64,000 nucleotides of DNA, taken from contig CM065711.1 of assembly GCA_017654935.2 (NCBI GenBank), positions 26,193,079 to 26,257,078 of the forward strand. Reading direction: 5' to 3'. This DNA comes from Phymorhynchus buccinoides. Its lineage: Eukaryota > Mollusca > Gastropoda > Neogastropoda > Raphitomidae. Below, piece by piece: positions 21,321-62,839 of this stretch (positions within the stretch are counted from its first letter, which is position 1; each line of letters begins with the position of its first letter). A program made the position numbers and the translations under genes. The notes under the pieces were generated by a model. The model saw only the letters and a program-made list of their open reading frames with translations. It did not search any database and was not told where the DNA came from.

Positions 21321-21652
21321 AGAAGAAGCTTTGCAGATGTATATTTCAGACTATGCGCAAACGCCATTATCTGTTTCATTTGTGTGTGTGTTAGAGAGAG
21401 AGAGAGAGAGAGTTGCTTTGTATATGCGTTGTTGCTGGTTGGTGTCATTCTTGAATGCTGTTTTTTGTTGTCTATTTGTTGATGAATAATTGTTTGTAAA
21501 GCGCTTTGGGCTCATCTGAGGTAAAGCGCTATATAAATGTACTATTATTATTATGATTATTATTGTTGTGCTAAAGCCTGGTGATTGTTTTGACATTTAT
21601 CGTACGTGTGGGTGATTTTGAAATCGCGAGTTGTGAACTTGGTTGGTGTCAG

Positions 21653-21875
21653 TTTATTGGCCACTGCAACAACTAGGGTTATTAACGCCCCTGACAGCGA
21701 GAGTGAATCCCTTGTTGGTCAGTACCCAACAGGGCATTCGCTCTTGCAAAAGGCAGCCATTTAGTGGCCTCAAATATAGGGTTATTGGCGAGTTATCCCC
21801 TTGTTTGGTCAGTACTCAAGCATCTGCCAAGGGCATTCACTCTAGCAAAAGGTGGTTGTTGCAGTGGCCAATAAA
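21653..21875. mobile_element. 223-bp MITE with 20-bp TIRs
   Basis: tttattggccactgcaacaa at the left and its inverse at the right (ttgttgcagtggccaataaa). Confidence 0.75.
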
Positions 21876-21894
21876 TGAAGATCATGGTGATATA

Positions 21895-22290
21895 TTTTTT
21901 TAATAAATTGGTGATTTTTTTCCTGTGAATGAAAATACAATAAATTGGGTGGTTGGTTTTTTTTGTTAATGAAAATACAATAAATTGGTGAGAGAAAAAA
22001 AATTCTGTGATTGAAAATATGTACAAAGAGTGGTGATTTTGTTCTCTGAATGAAAATATAGTTGTTTAATTTTTTATTTTTTGGGAATGCAAATAGAATG
22101 AATCGGAGATTTTTCTCAGAATGAAATACAATGAATTGGTGATTTTTATTTTTGGTCTGAATGAAATGAATTGGTGATTTTTTTTCTGAATGAAATTAAT
22201 CAGTGATTTTTTTTCTTTTCTGACAAAATAGCATGAATCGGTGATTATTTTCCGAATGAACATTACATGAATTGGTGATTATTATGAGTG
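21895..22290. repeat. Degenerate about 37-bp minisatellite
   Basis: Recurring attggtgatttttt...tgaatgaaaatacaat units with heavy divergence; TG-rich sequence follows to 22570. Confidence 0.75.
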
Positions 22291-22572
22291 TGTGTGTGCA
22301 TGTCAATAAGTGCATTCGTGCGTTTGATAAGATGTGTGTGTGTCTGTGTGCATGAATGCGTTCACTTACGTGCATTCACGTGTGTGTGTATGCGTGTGTG
22401 TTTAAATGATTGTAAAGTGCTTTGTGATTGATAAAAGCGCAATATAAATATCCATGTATTAGTAGTAGTAATAGTAGTATTTGATGTTCTGTGTATGTTA
22501 TGAGTCTGTGTGTGTGTGTGCATGTGCATGCGCATGTGCGTGCATGTGTGTGTGTGATTGGTATGTGCATGG

Positions 22573-23032
22573 CGGGGCTGCCAACCGTCCCTGCGTAGCC
22601 GTATTGTCCCGGATTTTTGCGAAAAGCATGTGTCCCGATTTTTTAATGACCGTCCCGGAAAATCGATAAAATCGTGGAAGCGTGCAATTTTTCCGCCTGT
22701 CTAAAAAAAGGTTGAAAAAATGGCGTCTAAACGGTCGTGTGAGGATGTTAGTTTCAAAGCGTTCCTGTTTATTTCGAGACACATACACGGAGAAATGGCT
22801 TTTCATTGTGTCAGGAAGAAAAGGCGAAACTTGCGCTTTTTGTGAAATTTGTGCGTGTGATTTTTCCGATAAAGTCTGGTGGTAGGGATGATGTGCGCCG
22901 TTGTTATGCCAAGTTGTGGTGGGTACTGTACCTAATTTCTGATCATGATTAAAATGTCCCTGAAAATCAGGCTGTGTCCCTGATTTGAGAGTCGTTTGTC
23001 ACTGATTCACAAAATTTAGAGTTGGCAGCCCT
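22573..23032. mobile_element. CGGGGCTGCCAAC MITE
   Basis: Left CGGGGCTGCCAACCG, right TTGGCAGCCCTG; gcatgg flanks both sides. The interior repeats the idea of the 35186-35821 element. Confidence 0.7.
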
Positions 23033-23162
23033 GGGCATGGGCAAACATTCAGATTTCAATTTGAATGCAGAGAATATAGGACTGACTGAGTCAAAATCAA
23101 AAAGTCTTTACCATATCATCGTCTTGAGAAATTACATGAACTGTGGTCTCATGCGCATTAAC

Positions 23163-23196
<34 letters not shown>

Positions 23197-23706
23197 ATTA
23201 ATATGCGTATAGCAAAACAACCTTAGCATACCCAGAATTATGAAATGAATGAAAAATGGTGTTTTACGTCCTCTCGGTCACAGACACATATGGGACATTT
23301 GTAAATACAAATATGGTGGGAACAATACTGGAGGCAATGCCCGGAGGCAGTACGAAACCAGTAAAGTCCCGATTTTTTTATATTAATACAGATAGCTGTA
23401 GCGGTGACCACGCCTCGGTTAAACCTCATTGGCTATGGTACCGCCACAAATCGTTATGTAGGTAAGTATAGAGAATTATGAAATATATTTGTATCTTTTG
23501 GAAAGAGATTCTGAAAGAGTTACGGAAAATGCATATCACTTTTTGAATAAAGTAGCAAAAGGGTGCAGAAGATAATTATTTTGAAAGTGAATGTTTGAAT
23601 TTGTTATAAGGAAATGTTTTGAAAACACTTTTTGTTTTGTTTTTGTTTTTGAGTATTAACGCATTTAATTAAGAAATGGATAAAGTGCACATATTAATTT
23701 AAATGT

Positions 23707-23953
23707 TTAACCCTTTCACCGCCAATGTCGCATATTTGCACCATAATGATCTAACGCCCATGCCAAGTAAAAGGCATCAACCCAGGGTCTGTTATCCAAA
23801 GACCCTATTGTCTGAGTTTTGGGAAGCAAGGATAGACCTTATTTTGTATACGTCACAGAAGAATCCCCAATACTGCAGATGGATTTTGTTCTCTACCCAG
23901 GTAAATTTGATGGAATTTTTTGGCTGAAATATGGCTGGCGGTGAAAGGGTTAA
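23707..23953. mobile_element. piggyBac-type MITE family 1
   Basis: TTAACCCTTTCACCGCCAAT left and GGCGGTGAAAGGGTTAA right; full length, 247 bp. The flanks 23033-23706 and 23954-25139 show no gene, only a (CA)n at 23167 and TG/CA tracts near 24700-24950. Confidence 0.92.
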
Positions 23954-25139
23954 TGTCTTATTTTTCGTCATTCATGTCTCAATTCTGAGTAGCGATTTTT
24001 TTTCTCTCATAAGTTTTAAGCATATTTACTGTGTTCATTTCATTTGAAAGTGCAACAACTACTTTCAGTATGTGCTTCATTCTTTCTCTTCTTTTCTTTT
24101 TTAAGGTTTTCTATCTTTAACTTTCTTCTTCTTTTTTACAGAGAAGCTTAGTAGGTAGAGATATTTATAATTTCATTTGAATGCATTTGACAGATTTTGT
24201 TTTGTCCTTGATCTTTTTTAAAGATTCACAAATTTAACCAACAGCACATTATGAAATATCATCTTTGTGATTTAAGATTGTTTATGAAAGGAATAGAGGG
24301 AGAGAGGATAGTGGTATTTTTATTTTGTTTGAGTGTGTGATGGATCTTTTTGTTTGTGTCAAATGGATAGAAACCACATTCTGTGTATTTCTTACAATGA
24401 TCATTATTTTGTTGCAGTATTGACGCACCAATGCATGTAATTCGTATACAAATTTTATAACATAAATCAAGAGAAAGCGAGCGTGTGATTTTTATATAGG
24501 CGAATCAGAATATTGTGTGGTGGGAGAGAGAGAAAATTTTGTGAGAAATTAGTATTATGATATTCTATATTTATGCCTTTGATGATTTTTGCAATAAACT
24601 ATTTTACTACTGTAGTTGGTGTGTGTGTGAAGACGAAAGGACACTTGAGAGGCCGTGAGGCCTAAGTCGTCCTACCTAACCTGACCTATGTGTGTGTGTG
24701 CATACGTATCAGTGTGTGTTGTGTGTGTGTGTGTGTGATATCAAAGATGACACAATGTACAATAATATTCATGTAGTATACATTAATATGCACTTACATA
24801 ATTTGTTGGCTTACACACAATGGTTGCACTAACATGCATGCATCCTATGCTAACACACACGCACATAAACTCTCTTTCTCCACCCATGCACACACACACG
24901 CGCACACACACACACACACATACATGCACATGAACAAATAATGTTATGTACACACACAATATGCAACACTGGTTTGACATTGTTAAAGAGGGTGTGTTGT
25001 CAATTATGAATACTGCTGATTTGACTCTCTCAGTGCATATTCGTGAGCACATTACAATAACCTACACGTTTTTTGGCAACAACACAAATTATATAACCAA
25101 CTCAATAATATAACACTTTATGTAAGGTGCCTTTACATA

Positions 25140-25232
25140 AAAACTAGCACAACGCATGCGCACCTTTTAACTTCCGGTACTTGGGAGAAAGCCAAGCAGA
25201 CGTACCATTTGGGCTTTCAGTGTAACGAAACC
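25140..25232 (+). promoter_or_regulatory. SDHA proximal promoter / 5' UTR
   Basis: The 90 bp before the ATG hold an NRF-1-like palindrome (ACGCATGCGCA, 25152-25162; one half-site imperfect) and an ETS/GABP-type CTTCCGG (25171-25177). This pair is typical of nuclear genes for respiratory-chain proteins in animals. No TATA box is visible. The transcription start cannot be fixed from sequence alone. Confidence 0.55.
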
Positions 25233-55196
<29,964 letters not shown>

Positions 55197-55244
55197 GCCA
55201 GAACACACGCACACGCAGACACACACACACACAGACACACACAC

Positions 55245-55504
55245 ACACCGGGGCTCCCAATCGTCCCGCAAAACAAGGGGTCCCAGAGACTCCTTCACTT
55301 ACAGCATAGAGGGTCCTAGAGACTGATGAGGAAGGAAGGGGGGTGAGAGTCTCGGGGGTGAGAGTCTCAAGAGGGTCTCGGTGGCATTGCAAATGCTAAA
55401 AATAATATTTCTAGCGCATCCCTGGGACCCCCTGCACATTCCTTTAGAGGCTCCTTTAGACTCTTGGTACTTCATAGACCCCCAAATGGGGGTCCCTGGG
55501 AGCC

Positions 55505-55540
<36 letters not shown>

Positions 55541-55905
55541 GCGCAAGGGGTCCCAGGGACTCCTTCACTTACAGCGTAGAGGACCCTAGAGGTGGGATAG
55601 AGGGTCCCAGTGGCATTGCGAATGCGAAAAAAAAATTCTAGTGCATCTCTGGGACCCCCTGCACATTCTTTTAGAGGGTCCTTTAGAATCTTAGTACCGT
55701 AGTTTTCTGACTATAAGACGCACCTTTGTTGAAGGCGCACCCCCAAAATTTCAGATTTTGTGACCATATTTTCTTGCTATTTCATCAGTCACGTTATAAG
55801 GCGCAGGGGTCTGAGTCTTGGGGAAAAAAAGTATCACCTTTTCGTCTGAAAAAGACTGTACTTCATGGACCCCCAAATGGGGGTCCCTGGGAGCCCTGCA
55901 CACAC
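55245..55905. mobile_element. GGGCTCCC MITE copies in the SDHA 3' flank
   Basis: Two copies (55249-55507, 55545-55900) of the 36212-36617 family, bordered by (CA)n. The second is split at TA by 55697-55858, a MITE with CCGTAGTTTTCTGACT-type ends; the empty site is in the first copy near 55470. Confidence 0.8.
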
Positions 55906-57235
55906 ATACACACACACATGCACTACTTCATGAATTTGACCGATGGAAGGAAAAGGGGGGGTGATGGGAATGGTGGGGAGAAAGGTTGCATTTTATTCTT
56001 CGAAAGTAAAACAACAAAAAACACTACTGTGGTGTGACTGAAACATGGAAACACTGTTCTGAAGCTGTGCGTACAACTAAAGGAGGGAGGAGGGGGAAAT
56101 TTAACCTTGATTGGGGGGGGGGGGGGTAAGCAAGAAACCACTCTGGGTCGAGTTTCTCTACATAACGGCCGCCGCGCGAATAACGCTTACGCCAAACGGG
56201 GCCTAAGAAACGCTTCAGAAAATGTTTGCGGAAGAATATTACAAGCTCTTGTCTGATTGGTCACAACAACAACAAAGGTACATGGATGAAACCACATGGC
56301 AGGAATCAGGATTGGGGCTTTGTTCTTTTTCCTGAAATCAGGAATTCGCAATACTTTATTGAAGAATAATTACACTGGAATGAGGGGGGGGGGGGGGGAA
56401 CTTGTTTTATTGTTTACAAAATGAAAGCTGGCTGGCTCCAAGAGCTCTATTTTATTAATAAAAATGTACCCTCCAAAGCCCTCGGCTTTGCCCGCCGACC
56501 CCTACACATGACTCCGCCCCGTGACCCGACAATGCAGCCGGGCCGGAACCTAGGCCTTCCTGCTTTTCATTTGATCCAGGTTTCACCCTTGAAAGCATGA
56601 TCTGAACCAACCTTTAATGGACCAATCAACAACAAGAAATGTATTCACCCCCTACTAGTTCCGGACAGTTCGCCGCTTGCTCGGTGTTTGGCCAGAACAA
56701 AAGGTCTCGTGAACTATCGGCAAACGAAGGGTGTTTCTTAGACCGTTTTTGCCAATTTGAGCGAGCGCAACGTAACGTTAGCCCTTGTGAAACGGCCCCC
56801 AGGTTTTGGTTTGCAACCGCTTAAACAAGGGTTGTTTGGGAAAGGTTCTGAATAGGAATCTAAAATTGTTACATGTGTATTTGTTTGTTTCATGTAGCTC
56901 CTAGTTGCCAATTTTCTTTCTTCCACCCCACCCCCCACCCCTCACACCCAACCCCCCCAGTTTGCTAGAGCTGAATGTTTTGTTGGGCCCATGTTATGAT
57001 TGTGCAGCTGGTTTTGTCAAGAGTGATGATTCTTGTTTTCAGTTGATCTGAATGACGTCATTGGGTAGGTGGTTCTTTTGTTTTCTGTTTGCGTCCTGTT
57101 ATTCTCAATCGATCAATCAATCAATATTTATTCTCCCCATTAAAATGAACAAGGACATGTTGTTTGCTGTCACATTAAAACATACAATGAAACACGATGC
57201 ACACGAGAAGCAACATATCACAGATATAAAAGTAT
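55906..57235. other. SDHA 3' flank, no recognised gene
   Basis: G-runs near 56113 and 56385, an AATAAA at 56457-56462 that could be a polyadenylation signal, and otherwise unique sequence. Confidence 0.45.
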
Positions 57236-57239
57236 GAAT

Positions 57240-57445
57240 ACTAGCGCAACGCCCAGTACCGGTAACGCCTAGTAACGGTAACGCTGAGCACAGCAAATTT
57301 GAAGCGATTCGGTTAAGTTGCCATCGCCCCGTCAGGGCTCACAGCAAATTTGAAGCGATTCGGTCGAAAAACGGCGGAGTTATAAGGCCCGTTTCGTGTT
57401 TCAGACAGACACACGGACGGACACTTGGCTTTTTACTATATGATT
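57240..57445. repeat. Dispersed repeat with acggcggagttataaggccc
   Basis: Contains acagcaaatttgaagcgatt twice, then cagacagacacacggacgga and tggctttttactatatga, an arrangement seen at the 3' ends of many invertebrate repeats. Confidence 0.5.
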
Positions 57446-57491
57446 ATGCATGCACAACAACACCACCACCCCATCCCACCCCACACACAGA

Positions 57492-57496
<5 letters not shown>

Positions 57497-57532
<36 letters not shown>
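57497..57532. repeat. (CT)n microsatellite
   Basis: Short CT run; a 38-base G run follows at 57857-57894. Confidence 0.95.
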
Positions 57533-57537
<5 letters not shown>

Positions 57538-57855
57538 CACTACACACACCCTATAACACGCACATACAACTGCACCCATATGCACACGCACGCTTCCACA
57601 TCATTTGTGAGCTCCACTTGCATACTTATGAACTGTACATATAAATACCCCAATTTGTTACACCCCCACCCCCGTCCCCAACACACACACGCTCACCCAA
57701 TTCCATCCACCTCCACCCATCCATCAGACTTGAAGTTACGTAAAACATTACAAACAACATCCAGAGACGAACTTGTGACAGCCGGTCGCACGTTGAGTTG
57801 AGGAGCTTGTGTCAAAATAGCAAGAAGATGATGATTCAGGAGAAGAAATTGACAA

Positions 57856-57895
<40 letters not shown>

Positions 57896-58064
57896 ACTAA
57901 CAGAAGAAAGAGAAGAAAGGGGGGGAGGGATTGTTAATAAAAATGAAAAACTTTTATCAGTTTGTTCCGAAATGTCAACGACTGTATTTTACGGACAATA
58001 AGGCGATACTTTTTTTCCTAGACTGAGACCACTGCGCCTGATAATGTGATTGATAATAATATTA

Positions 58065-59181
58065 CAGACAAACCCCTATTTTACGACCCTCTGTTAAGCG
58101 ACCACCTCTCATTTGAGACCGGATTTGTTGGCACGGATGCATTTTACTATGTAAACGACCTCTCTTAAACGACTTCCTCTAAAACGCGACTTACGACCGC
58201 CATTTTGTTGGTTTTTACGACCGTTGTTGTCGTCTGCAGAGACTTCGAGCAAAGGGAAACAACCACGGTCAATGGCCTGAAAGCGGAGTCGCTTCCCTTG
58301 TTGTAGAAAAGATGGCGGAAAAGCACGAAAACCACTGACTTTGGACGAGAGTGGAGGTGATTAACAGAAGTCGGCGAAGTGAAACTGTAATACATCGATT
58401 GCACAATCCTATGGAGTTGGAAAGACCCAAATCCAGTTTTAATATGTCATTGTATGTGTGCATGAAGAAGAGAGTATGAACTGTGCTGAACTTTTTCTTT
58501 CTACGGCTGCCAGTGAAAACCTCCGTCATACCCCTCCAATTTACGACCGATTTTTCCGGACATTTTGGAAGTCTTAAAATAGAGGTTTGTCTGTATTGTG
58601 GACATTTGGGAAGTCTTAAAATAGAGGTTTGTCTGTATTGTGGACATTTTGGAAGTCTTAAAATAGAGGTTTGTCTGTATTGTGGACATTTTGGAAGTCT
58701 TAAAATAGAGGTTTGTCTGTATTGTGGACATTTTGGAAGTCTTAAAATAGAGGTTTGTCTGTATTGTGGACATTTTGGAAGTCTTAAAATAGAGGTTTGT
58801 CTGTATTGTGGACATTTTGGAAGTCTTAAAATAGAGGTTTGTCTGTATTGTGGACATTTGGGAAGTCTTAAAATAGAGGTTTGTCTGTATTGTGGACATT
58901 TTGGAAGTCTTAAAATAGAGGTTTGTCTGTATTGTGGACATTTGGGAAGTCTTAAAATAGAGGTTTGTCTGTATTGTGGACATTTGGGAAGTCTTAAAAT
59001 AGAGGTTTGTCTGTATTGTGGACATTTGGGAAGTCTTAAAATAGAGGTTTGTCTGTATTGTGGACATTTGGGAAGTCTTAAAATAGAGGTTTGTCTGTCT
59101 TGTGGACATTTGGGAAGTCTTAAAATAGAGGTTTGTCTGTATTGTGGACATTTGGGAAGTCTTAAAATAGAGGTTTGTCTG
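58065..59181. mobile_element. CAGACAAACC MITE with its right terminus amplified
   Basis: Left TACAGACAAACCCCTATTTT, right aaaatagaggtttgtctgta; flanked by TA. The last 42 bp is repeated about 15 times. Confidence 0.88.
58555..59181. repeat. 42-bp minisatellite made of a MITE terminus, about 15 copies
   Basis: Unit ggacattttggaagtcttaa plus aatagaggtttgtctgtatt plus gt. 42 is a multiple of 3, so all frames without a stop stay open; the 200-320-codon ORFs here are artefacts. Confidence 0.97.
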
Positions 59182-59319
59182 TATAATAATTTAGGATTGC
59201 GCCGTATAATCGGGTGCGCCTCATAGTCCATAAAATACGGTATGTCATTTTGTAAGAAAGTTTGTTTGAAAAATATTTTGCGTGTTTCATTGCGTTTGTA
59301 CGTTTATTGTGTGTGTATG

Positions 59320-59551
59320 TTAACCCCTTGACTGCCATGTAACATATCACCTACTGGCTTGATGACATCACTGATGATGTCATCAGATGAAGAGGAATAA
59401 CCCTGATATGCTGGTTTTTGCTCTAACACAGTCAAGAGAGTTATACCCCCAGACCATTTTGCCAGATTGGCTCTATCAGTTGTTCTTTTCATGGCATGAT
59501 TTTGTCCAATGATTTTTTTCTTCAATTTTTCTCTGGCAGTCAAAGGGTTAA
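59320..59551. mobile_element. TTAA-flanked MITE (family 3)
   Basis: TTAACCCCTTGACTGCCATG left, CTGGCAGTCAAAGGGTTAA right; interior unrelated to family 1 although the ends are similar. 59552-60120 shows no gene. Confidence 0.85.
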
Positions 59552-60124
59552 ACATTAAATATGATAACTTTGGTGGGGGGTTTTTATGGATGGAATAAAT
59601 ACTATTTATCATTCAACATTACATTTAGTAGGATTTATTTTTTCAAAACAAGAAGAAAAAAATAATTTAGTTTTCCTGTATAAATATTTGCATTCATCAT
59701 GTGACGACCTTTGAAAACTTTCCACTTTTTTGTTTGTTTGTATTTTAAACTTTCCACCATATTTATAGCATCATCAACTTCAAGACTCGGTTCAAGCCCG
59801 AATTTCAGAGTTTTCTTCACTTGTTAAGTTTTGTTTGAAAATATTCCATGTGCAGAATATAAACACAAAGGATGCGACTTAGTTTTTCTTGTCCTTTTCT
59901 TTCAAAAAGGGTTGGGATATCATGATTTCTCATGAGTTGTATATAGATATTTAATATGCGAAGCCATTGAATCGTATCTCAATATTATTGCGGAAATTGA
60001 GAAAGCTTCGTTTCAATGTCATTATTTTTAATATGACTTTGCCGCATCTTTCTGAAAATGTTGTTGTGGCTTAGCGGCTTGATAATTTGTTCTTTTTGAA
60101 TAAATCTGTGTCAAAGAATAAACT

Positions 60125-60390
60125 CTTTAACTCAGTCAAGTATATATGGCCGGAAGTAATAGACAGCTGTCAATTGGATGAATTTGTTTCAAGGGAAGTA
60201 AATCTGTGCACACCACACTTTGATCACTTCTAAACTCGCTTCACTCCCTTAGACCACACTTTTGCCTCTTACTTTGCGTTTGAAGTGGGGGTAACTAATT
60301 GCTGTAGGGAGTTTTTCTATGTAAAGTCTATGTATACAAAAGTCTGATCTACCACTTCCCCGTGTCTAAACCTGAAGTCAAAACCCCTAA
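60125..60390. repeat. Dispersed repeat H (inverted copy)
   Basis: Inverse of 29265-29560. 60391-60690 has a 122-codon minus-strand ORF without recognisable domains. Confidence 0.72.
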
Positions 60391-60739
60391 TCTTCTCTAA
60401 TTTCTCCTTTTGTTTATGGCTGGAGGGATTTGTGAGTTTTTTTAATGATTCAAAATCGTTGCGATGGGAATGAGTTAAACTTAAATGTGGCTTTTCTTTA
60501 CATTCTAAAGCTTCAACAGGCAGGTGTTCGCGATATTTTATTTGTTTGGCTTCATTCATGCTGCTAAAGTTGCTTGCATTATAGTTTAATATAAAATGTA
60601 ACTCATTCAAGCGCATGCATATGTTTTCATACACTTTCGCATACATTTCCTTTCTTTTTCTAGCAACATTGTTTGCATGTCGCACGTAAAGCTAAACATT
60701 TTTTTTTACATTATTATTTATGTTAGAAACGTAGATAGG

Positions 60740-61005
60740 AGGGGGGGGGGGGGGGGGGGGGGTTCCAGTATTGCTTATGCATGTCTTAGAATTTCTAATT
60801 GACAGCGTGATTAAGCTTTTCGTCCTGATCAGAAAATATTGAAAATACATGTGAATAGTTTTAATTATGGGCGTTTTGCTTTTTTGAAGTAAGTGTGTGT
60901 GTGGTGTGCATGTGTGTGAAGTGTGTGTGTGTGAAGTGTGTGTGTGTGTGTGAAGTGCGTGTGTGTGAAGTGCGTGTGTGTGTGTGAAGTGTGTGTGTGT
61001 TAGTC
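60740..61005. repeat. Poly-G and TG/gaagtg tracts
   Basis: G-run at 60740-60761 and (TG)n with gaagtg interruptions 60890-61000. Confidence 0.9.
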
Positions 61006-61343
61006 TGAAGATCAGTATCTTTTCAAGAAATATACTTCGCGCAGACATACGTGATTAAACAAAAACAGACTTTTTGCATAAATGACAAAACACAAAATGT
61101 CCAAAAAACCTGTTTATTCTAATTTATTCATCCTGGTAAAGTGCAAAACCACATTTATTGTTTTATTAATATATTTATATAATAATTTGTACCAATCACA
61201 CACACACACAAAAACCATTGCCAACAATCCAAAAACAAAAACAAAATCCCCCAAAATGCATAACTTTGGTTGGTTACACATCCTGCACACGTCGTTTATT
61301 CTAAAATTTCTATAATAAAAAAAATCAATCACAGACTTTGATA

Positions 61344-61588
61344 TTAACCTTTTCACCGCAAAAGTCGCTCAGTGATTTAACACCTATGTCACTAAAAGGC
61401 ATCGAATCGGGGTCTATTATTCAAAGACCCGATTGTCTTAGTTTGGGGAAGTAAGGATAGACCTTATTTTATATATGTCGCAGAAGAATTCCCAATACTG
61501 CAGATGGATTTTGTTCTCTACCCAGGGCAGCGCAGGTAAATGTAATGGCAATTTTTGGCTGAAATATGGCTGGCGGTGAAAGGGTTAA
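61344..61588. mobile_element. piggyBac-type MITE family 1
   Basis: TTAACCTTTTCACCGCAAAA to GGCGGTGAAAGGGTTAA; small internal duplication (cagggcagcgcagg). Confidence 0.9.
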
Positions 61589-61597
61589 AGCATTTAA

Positions 61598-61864
61598 CAG
61601 GCATCAGAACTGTCAGAGGATCAGCTAATTTCAGAGGATTGAGAATTTCTGACAGAGAATTGGCCTCTTCTGTCAGAGGTTTTGACTTGTTATTGAGTGT
61701 GATCTTTTCTGTTAAAATCATTTTAAAGTGATTTCTCACTGCATAAAGCCTTTTTGGTCATGTTGGGAATTGATTTCAGTGTTGTCCCACTACAGTCTGG
61801 GGCCTTGATGGCGTTTGGACCGCGGTTTTCAGAGGATTGGACTTCAGACTGTTCTGATGCCTGA
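61598..61864. mobile_element. CAGGCATCAGAAC MITE, 6-bp TSD
   Basis: CAGGCATCAGAACTGTC left, GACTGTTCTGATGCCTG right, ATTTAA on both sides. A related right end lies at 54000-54038. Confidence 0.88.
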
Positions 61865-62026
61865 TTTAAGTCACAAACGAGCAAACTTATACAACCTTTG
61901 CCGATCAAATTACAGGCAAAGGGTAATCAATATTGTACATAATACATTCTGGCACTGCAAGTAAATTTCAGCAACGTCAGGTACTCTCAGCATCGGGGGC
62001 AGTGGGTGGTGTACCCTTCCGAAGTT

Positions 62027-62435
62027 ATCGAATGTAGCATTCGAGGATCACCCGCAGAGTTACGCAGCCACACCCCGACTTCCGGAGGATGGTGATTATC
62101 TTGCTGCTGCTGCATACTGTCACTATCTTACTGTTCTCTGCTAACTGTCCCTATCTTGCTGAGCGATTTCCCATAAAAGCATCCGAGAATCACAGCTAAT
62201 CAAACTAACACAAAAGTCACACGTCAAGAATGACCTAGATTGAAAAGTTATCGAATGTAGCATTCGAGCCATCACCCGCTGAGTTACGCAGCCACACCCC
62301 GACTGATTTCGGAGGATGACAGTGATTATCTTGCTGCTGCTGCATACTGTCACTATATTACTGTTTCTGCTGCTGACTGTCCCTACCTTGCTGACCAGAT
62401 TTCCCATAAAAGCATCCGAGAATCACCCGCGTTGC
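62027..62435. repeat. About 222-bp tandem duplication
   Basis: Two copies from tatcgaatgtagcattcgag through cttgctgctgctgcatactg to cataaaagcatccgagaatc. Confidence 0.88.
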
Positions 62436-62454
62436 TAGTTTTCAAGGTCACACG

Positions 62455-62765
62455 TCAAGGTCTTGACCTTGACCTTGACCCCAAAAGGCACATTTACAAT
62501 ACCCAGCCAACATTCCCACCTGATTTCATCTTGGGAACTCCATTTTTCCGACCCCCCGATTTTCAGGGTCCAGCGATCTCCTTGACCTTGATTGGTCAAC
62601 AATATTCGGAAGGAGCATAAGCCAAACCACCTTCATACCAAGTTTCAACATCATATGTCGACTGGTGCCTGAGATATAGCTTTTTAAAAAAATAGATTTT
62701 TTTTCAAGGTCATGAGAAAATCAAAACTTGACCTTGACACCAAAAGGCACATCTACAGTACCTAG
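62455..62765. repeat. Paired cttgaccttgac-ccaaaaggcaca segments
   Basis: The segment occurs at 62467 and 62728, about 260 bp apart, with gagatatagctttttaaaa between; decayed tandem duplication. Confidence 0.65.
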
Positions 62766-62839
62766 CCTACTGAGCTGTTTTCAAGTTTCATCTTTTTAAA
62801 TATTATTCCTTCATGGTGATATGCAAGGTTATCAGAGGA

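Larger units (their letters stand above)
57981..59242. mobile_element. TA-MITE (tattttacggac TIRs) hosting a second MITE
   Basis: Left actgtattttacggacaata, right tccataaaatacggta. The interior is split by 58065-59181 with TA on each side. Confidence 0.8.

Noticed and set aside
58269..59231. 320- and 247-codon repetitive ORFs
   Set aside because: The 42-bp repeat is a multiple of 3, so frames stay open by chance; the unit is the end of a MITE.
60317..60685. 122-codon minus-strand ORF
   Set aside because: No recognisable domain, overlaps dispersed repeat H and has no promoter or splice context I can support.
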